A stretch of 64,000 bases of DNA from Plectrocnemia conspersa (taxonomy: Eukaryota; Arthropoda; Insecta; Trichoptera; Polycentropodidae). The translations under genes were made by a program, and so were the position numbers. The DNA is taken from NCBI GenBank assembly GCA_009617715.1, contig VTFK01000157.1:744001-808000 (forward strand), read 5' to 3'. Below the pieces are notes generated by a model. The model was not told the DNA's origin. It made no database searches and worked only from the letters and a program-made list of their open reading frames with translations. Shown one piece after another: positions 57,960-64,000 of this stretch. Every line of letters begins with the position of its first letter. The first letter of the stretch is position 1.

Positions 57960-59700
57960 TATGTCTAAGAAATAGAGAGATTTTTATTTTTTTTAATAAA
58001 TAATAAATTAAAAAATAAAAATAGTAAATATACAAAAAAGTACTAAAACCGTAAACTAATCGATAAAATATTTTCAAATGCATGCGTGGCGAACTAAACA
58101 TGAAACGCATTATCTTCTATAACTATAGATAGTCTTATAGTTAAGCACACTTTCATTAATTTCCTAGATGGTTAAGGATTGGTTTGCCCTTAATATTCAT
58201 AACGTCTCATGTGCGCAAATCATTTACAAATGACACTTAATTATAGACGATACATTTTTCCAATTTTTTTTTAATATATTTATAATAAAATAGTGAATTT
58301 ATATTTTTTAACACATAAATTTATATGTATATTTATACATAGAGAAACATATAATCGATTTATATATAATATGATTAAAAATTTAATTTGATAATTTACA
58401 TTGCTGTTTAATAAGCTACTCTAATATTTATAAATACCTAATTTTTTTTATAAATAGTTTTCTAATTTGTATTATAAATCAAAAGCAACATACAAGATAA
58501 GATTTGAACCAAATTTCCTAGTGTTAAGTTTGTTCAAATATATGTTAGTATGCTGTTTGTTTGAATAGTTATATATTGAAGTTATCTAGTTGTACATTGA
58601 GTTTGTTTACTCTCAGACAGAGTGCAAAGTTTCCAAATTAGATTGTATATTTGTCTGTTCAATCACCATTATGATGAAATATCATAGTATTGACTTCATG
58701 CAGACATATTTGTTTATATAGTTTATTATTTACATTATTGTTTTTCTTTAAATAAAAAATAAAATAGGTACAAAAATATAATTAAGTAATAATTCATATA
58801 TTTTAAATTTAATTTAATAAGTAATTTCAACTTGTTGACAGTAGAAGAAAAAGCTTGTTATTTCTTAAAGCCTTAAATGGACGGTATGGTCCACAAACAA
58901 TTTTCCACAGTATATTCTCTATTCTGTAGTACAATTATTTATAGCTACTACAAAAGTATCAAGTGGTAAATTTTGTAAGATATATTCTTAAAATTGTTAT
59001 ATATTGTAGATACGAATCCACATTAATCAAAGCAATACTGAATCTGTACACATCTTAAATTGATTTTTTTTTGAGTTGAGGTGCTTATTGAATTTATGAA
59101 AACAAATATATTATAAAGTTTTTTTTATTACTCTTGCACCACTCTTCTGATATTAAAACAAGCAGGTAAAATACCCTGTATTATAGCTTGGTTCGCTGGT
59201 TTTGTTAAATGGAAATTATTTGCGAGTCGTTTTTAATACGAGGTAAAGAGATTGTGTCACAGTGTTTTCAGATTGTTTTGTCTTTGGGATGTTAACTATA
59301 TATTACGATATAGTTATATAAAAACCTGTCAAATCATAATAATACTGATCCTTTATTTCTCAGATGCTCAATTTTAGATTGGCATTACTTAAGAATTATT
59401 TTTTCTATTATTCAATAATTTTGTTTTTTTTTGTCACATTATTTTCTTGTGTACTTTATAATTATAATGTATTATATCCTGACAGATTAATATTACGCTA
59501 TTATTTTATTCAATTTGTATTAAAGGATAAATCATACAAGTATACATATAGTATCTATAAAATAAAAGAAATCTGGTTTATGCGTTAAGAGTTTTTCTCA
59601 AACTTCTCGATAAGGGACAAAGTTGAAACTTATTTACACTGATTACTTAAGTGTACAACCGACGGCAGTTCGTCTTCAAACTCAAAGTCAACTTTTAGAC
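57960..59700. other. AT-rich intergenic DNA, nothing recognised
   Basis: Long AT-rich stretch. The frame at 59364-59588 is rich in Phe and Tyr with no domain and is regarded as chance. Confidence 0.55.
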
Positions 59701-60127
59701 AAAAACGACCCTATATAAGTAACTTTAATATATAAATGTGCATATACACATGTACATGTATATTAATCTCGTAGCGTATTTGCGTTGTCTAATTAAGCAT
59801 GCCTATTCGCGATCAAAGGGTTTTGTCTGTTCATATTTGGATATATCCATACGTTTGCTCGGTAAGAGCACTACGGATTTCCATTTCGTTATACAGAGTG
59901 ATCCAATTCGAGTTTTCTATGTTGACAGCACTTTAAATCAGACAGCTGTCAATAATTACGCGCGTTTAAAGTGTCAAATGTTACTTTACAATAACATATT
60001 TACGAAATGGATCGCTTAACGCATTAAAATTGATCAATTGCGCTACAAAAATAACAATTCTGTGCTAACTGTGTATCAAAATTTACGGGAAGATTATGTA
60101 TAATTTCTTTGTCCAACTGAGTGAACA

Positions 60128-60316
60128 ATGCGCAACAGAATGAAAATAATTGAAAAGAATGGAAGCGTCGAAGATAAGGTAAGGCTTGTGAAACATCGTG
60201 GTGTACATTCAATATATCGAATATTGCTATATTCGTCTGCCATCGCAGCTTTTGGGCTTTTTTTATGGCTCCCTTTGGTGCATTTTGCATCTGGGTTTGC
60301 ACTTACACCCGTATAA
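60128..60316 (+). other. Unproven small membrane-protein ORF or first exon
   Basis: The ATG-started 62-codon frame begins MRNRMKIIEKNGSVEDKV and ends with a hydrophobic segment (LLYSSAIAAFGLFLWLPLV). A strong donor-like AAG|GTAAGG follows codon 17, so it may instead be the first coding exon of a spliced gene outside the window. Overlapping minus frames are also open. Neither version has recognised relatives. Confidence 0.2.
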
Positions 60317-60517
60317 AATTTAAGCAACACAATCACTGAAACCCAGGGTTGATGCTATTTAAAAAAAAAATCTCTGATGAGGCACATTTCTACCTCTTTA
60401 TACAATATATATACTAGCGACTTACACTGCCCAGGTAGGAGGTCAGCCATGGACACGGTTCATTAGGGTCATAAATATTAGCATAGTTTAGGTGTCCTAA
60501 CAAATAATCAAAGGCTA

Positions 60518-60581
60518 TATTTTCGAAGCCAAACTGAATATATTTACGATATTTGTATTTTCGAAGCCAAACTGAATATAT
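60518..60581 (+). repeat. 26-bp direct repeat, 38-bp period
   Basis: TATTTTCGAAGCCAAACTGA plus six more bases occurs identically at 60518-60543 and 60556-60581. It is a recent short duplication. No function is apparent. Confidence 0.85.
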
Positions 60582-60689
60582 CAGATTTTGTCAAGTGTTG
60601 AGTAAATTTGAAAAAAAATATTATAAAAAAGCTTTAAATTTAAATAAAAATAAATTAATTCGCATAGCTTTGAATATTTCGCTCTCCAA

Positions 60690-61290
60690 TTTTAACTTCA
60701 TGAACATTTTCAGGTAGAGTGGCATATTTTTCACGCTTCCGCTTCAAATCCCGAAACAGCCACATCCCGACGCCCGTGGATACGTTTTATACGAACAAAC
60801 TCAAAAATACATATTTCAACTCGCGAAATTCATTATTTCCAAATTTATACATTCATGATCGCACCTAGGTATTTATAACATATGCGAAATTCTCGAATCT
60901 GACCTTTAGATTATAATTCCACGCGAGCGGACAGGGGAAGCAAGAGAGAGAGAGAGCAGATAAAATTTTCCGTAAAGGAGAATACAAAGCAAACACCTTT
61001 TGAAGTCTGTGCGAAGTGTCCCCCGGTTATCGACATTCGGATTCGTGAAAGAAACGTGACACGGACCTTAATAAATTAAGCCGGAGCCAGTGAGCTTTGG
61101 CCATTGTGCCCGCAAATAAATTCCGATATTAAAAGCGTTCGAGAATTCGGTGCGTCCGTGCGAGCTTTCGCAGTTATTATCTACGTTGTGTTGAATAAAC
61201 AAAGATACGGAATATTGGAAGCGGATTCGAACACAAAAACGACACATGCGTCTTTCGCACGATACCGATACACGCCTGTTAATTAAATAT
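60690..61290. other. GC-elevated non-coding island with a GAGA tract
   Basis: Mixed composition with (AG)7 at 60943-60956, a potential GAGA-factor site, and CpG-containing words (CGCCCGTGGATACGTTTTAT, GTGCGAGCTTTCGCAG). The plus frame 61104-61286 is unremarkable. Candidate promoter, insulator or Polycomb-type regulatory DNA, by inference only. Confidence 0.35.
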
Positions 61291-61299
61291 CGAGAGCTA

Positions 61300-63310
61300 C
61301 CTATACATTCACATGATATATAGTCGATGAATGGTGAAATATGGGACTAGGAAAACCCAAATAAAAATTGTGAAATATTTAATCTTTCTTCAGTGAAGCG
61401 AAAATTTTATTAGGTAAGTATTTGATATCATATCGTCTGTTAAATAAGATAAGAATATTCGATTTTTTTTTAAATAGGGTAAAAACGAGCGAGGGTTTAA
61501 CACCTCCCTTGCTAAAAAAAGTCTTTGTAGATATGTAAAATCCTTCTTAATATGAAAGGAACGGAATATCTAAAAAATAAGTCGTTTTTCAGAGCGCTAA
61601 AAAGGACTTATAAAGAATAAATAAACTTTTAATAAGTTAAGAATCTTAAGTAAAAGGGAGGGGCTAATGAAAAAAGGATTATTATAAAGCGTTATAAGTT
61701 GGCCTCTTAAGATTTTGTTTGAGATAGCTACTTTGGCATTATATGTATTATGTTTATATAGTTTTAAAAGCACACGGTAACAACTTTTGCTTATGCCAAA
61801 ATCAGATATTTTATATATTTAAAATTAATTAATAGATTAACTGCGATTTAGATGCAGAACCAATAAATTATATAATCTTACTGATCTTTATTTCGTATAG
61901 AAGGGAATGTTTAGATAATAATATGCGGATTTTATAATATTAAGTTTTTAATCCTATTTAGTGAATAAGTAATAATCTAACTATTTATATATCATTGTTA
62001 CGATCTGAGGATTTTATCGATTTAACAATATCTAGTGTGAATCTCCTCTCGTTATTTTGGTTTGCTTCCCAAGTAAATTATCTTTGAAGAATACTTTTAG
62101 TTAAGGAAGTATTGCATAAGGTTGACCATAAGAATACACTTGTTTGTTTAAATTCACCCCTATGTGTTTAAACGTCTGCCCTTGTGACTTGTTAATGGTT
62201 ATTGCGTATCTACTAAATGTTTATGTTCCTTAAAGTAGTACTTTGTACACATATTCTTACGAATTGAGATATCATAAATGATAAAACACGTACAGTTTTC
62301 TTGTCCAAAAAATAGCGAGCTAGTTAATTTAAACTAAACTATAATTACAAAAAAAATCAGGTTCATAATAATGTAATTATCTATCAGAACATACTCGATA
62401 TTATTATTAGATTATATTATACTGTAAACATTTAAAATTAATTTACTAATTATGGTTTTAATGTCAAACGCATTTTAATAAATTAATTTTATCGAAATTT
62501 GTCATAAACATTTTAATTTTGCTTGCTCAGCAATAATTTTACATAATTTAATCCCATAAATACCGTTCTTGTTTTTTCAGCGGTTGGGTTGTTTGCAATA
62601 TTTTTAACTGTTATTGTTTCATAAAGGATTTGGGATTAGGACGATTAAAAGTGAATAACGATCGTATAATACCAGCAAGCACTAAGCAAAATCTTTCTCA
62701 GATAAACTTTTGCTGTGTTGGTACATACTAGAGAATAAGATTCTAAGCACTTTTTGGATTCCAGGAAATCGATATTCCTACTATAATAAATACCGTAAAT
62801 TTCTGGGATTCAAGATTAATATTATTTTATATATATACATAATGAATATGAGATTTAACGATTTTTAAGATTTTAATTTAAAATATAACTGTTTTATTTA
62901 ATGCTATATAATTTATATAAAAAAATAATTTGGATATGTACATAATAGTAAAAATAAAAAGTATCTACATATACATTACAAATTTAAATCTATATTAGTT
63001 TAATCGATAATAAACGCTTTATGCAATTGGTTAATATTTAATTTGTGTGATTAATTTTTATATGATATCTTGAATTATGTCACTTTATGTATTAAAATAA
63101 TAAATACTATATCAATTACCTTAATATTAGAATTTTAATCATGTGCACAAATATACTATATTTATTTAATATAAAAAATCATTACAATATTTTTTTTTCC
63201 AGAATTTATTTTGGTCTGTAATAACAGTTGCTATTTTTATTTTTACGTTTTAACTAATAACAAAGAAATATATTATTAAAAAAATTACGTCCATATTCAT
63301 AATAAATTTA
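61300..63310. other. AT-rich intergenic DNA, nothing recognised
   Basis: No ORF above 60 codons. Homopolymer-rich and ATATAT-rich, with a moderately mixed patch at 62030-62310 without identifiable motifs. Confidence 0.55.
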
Positions 63311-63317
63311 AATCTAG

Positions 63318-63385
63318 CCAGTACGATAGATCAGTGTCTAATACCTGAAAGACCTTAGTTCGAAACCTATATGGGCCTTAGTGTA
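63318..63385 (+). repeat. tRNA-like SINE fragment, copy 2
   Basis: Shares CCAGTA(C/G)... and TGTCTAATACCTGAAAGAC with 27452-27490. It continues into AGTTCGAAACC (63357-63367), one mismatch from a tRNA B box. No complete cloverleaf can be folded. A tRNA-derived SINE head is the likeliest explanation. Confidence 0.5.
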
Positions 63386-64000
63386 TTTTAATTTTTATCG
63401 TATCTGGAAAATCAAAAATAGTTATTATTAAAAAACTTTTAAGACTAAGTTTTGATATTTTTTCAATCTAATGAATTATTAAAACAAATGCCATCTATTG
63501 ATTGTAATCATGAAATTTATAAAATATATGTGATTAACTAACTTTTATTTCAGTCTGGTGTATTAGTACTAAAGATTGCAATAATACCAGTAACATCAAG
63601 AGGCAAAACAGTCAATACCGATATTTAACAATATTATTATTATTTTGTCGGGAGTTTTACAACTTACATATGTGATGAATGTGTTTACCCTATTGTAACG
63701 CATTAGACTAAGCGTCTGACATATTACATATCTTGGTCTTTGCGTTTGATTGTTGATTTTTTTAAATAAAGTTATATTATACATTAAATATGTTGCATAT
63801 TAATTACGAAATATTTTCTGTGGGTGCATCCGTATACTATACCATGCTCTAGATTTTGGACGTTGAGCTGGATTAGTAAGAGATAAGTGAGAAACGGCAC
63901 CTTCTGCGATCTTTAAGTCCTAGTTAAAAATCTCTTAAAGATCCGATGCCTTAAACTCCGAAACGGATGTTCAAGTGTAAATGCCAGTAGAAGTGTCTCA
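63386..64000. other. Window end, no gene seen
   Basis: The last ~180 bp are less AT-rich and contain a 10-bp inverted pair GATCTTTAAG / CTTAAAGATC (about 63909-63945). The minus frame 63596-63784 has no domain. Confidence 0.4.

Noticed and set aside
1..64000. CRISPR array, bacterial operon or prophage
   Set aside because: There are no regularly spaced direct repeats of suitable length. The spliced genes and transposon types are those of an animal nuclear genome.

Overview
The window is a strongly AT-rich nuclear DNA segment from an animal, most likely an insect. The evidence is three compact spliced genes with GT-AG introns, two of 66-74 bp, together with hAT, piggyBac and pogo/Tigger transposon remains and long gene-poor intervals. 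The order cannot be settled by reading; a hemipteran or lepidopteran would fit, but that is inference. No bacterial operon, CRISPR array, rRNA or canonical tRNA gene was found.

Only three protein genes can be reconstructed with confidence, all between 20 and 32 kb. (1) On the minus strand at 20005-21471 is a four-exon gene for a secreted PEBP-family protein (phosphatidylethanolamine-binding, 191 aa, signal peptide, four N-glycosylation sequons). (2) On the minus strand at 26426-27187 is a two-exon gene for a 125-aa protein with one N-terminal membrane segment and a C-terminal RING-H2 finger, a probable membrane E3 ubiquitin ligase. (3) On the plus strand at 30882-31858 is a two-exon gene for the 300-aa orthologue of NRBF2 (Atg38 relative), the MIT and coiled-coil subunit of the autophagy PI3-kinase complex I. 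Its 24-bp first coding exon had to be inferred from splice sites. The RING gene and NRBF2 are divergently transcribed across 3.7 kb that hold a piggyBac-type MITE, a decayed piggyBac transposase, a copy of an unnamed dispersed repeat and a possible orphan exon at 30281-30498.

The flanks (1-20 kb and 32-64 kb) are gene-poor. They alternate between low-complexity AT-rich DNA and blocks of 200-700 bp with visibly higher GC and intact CpG (for example 4290-4790, 5210-5560, 9010-9350, 12440-13060, 17395-17690, 40330-40700, 48400-48730, 50420-50960, 56900-57430 and 60690-61290). These lack convincing ORFs and look like conserved regulatory DNA, though this cannot be proven from one sequence. Mobile DNA is scattered through the flanks. 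It includes a complete deleted hAT element with perfect 8-bp target duplications (55142-56252), a decayed Tigger/pogo transposase (45583-45950), several hAT-type termini, a solo-LTR-like block (about 13684-14282), and an unusual inverted-repeat element built from 15-bp units (19108-19581).

The items most worth a second look are a pre-miRNA-like hairpin (312-400), the unnamed repeat family with a maintained reading frame (35.5, 27.7 and 6.4 kb), the 15-bp-unit inverted element, two perfect hairpins with tiny loops (36415-36466 and 52539-52602), and the diverged ligand motif of the secreted PEBP. No single multi-gene novel system was recognised.
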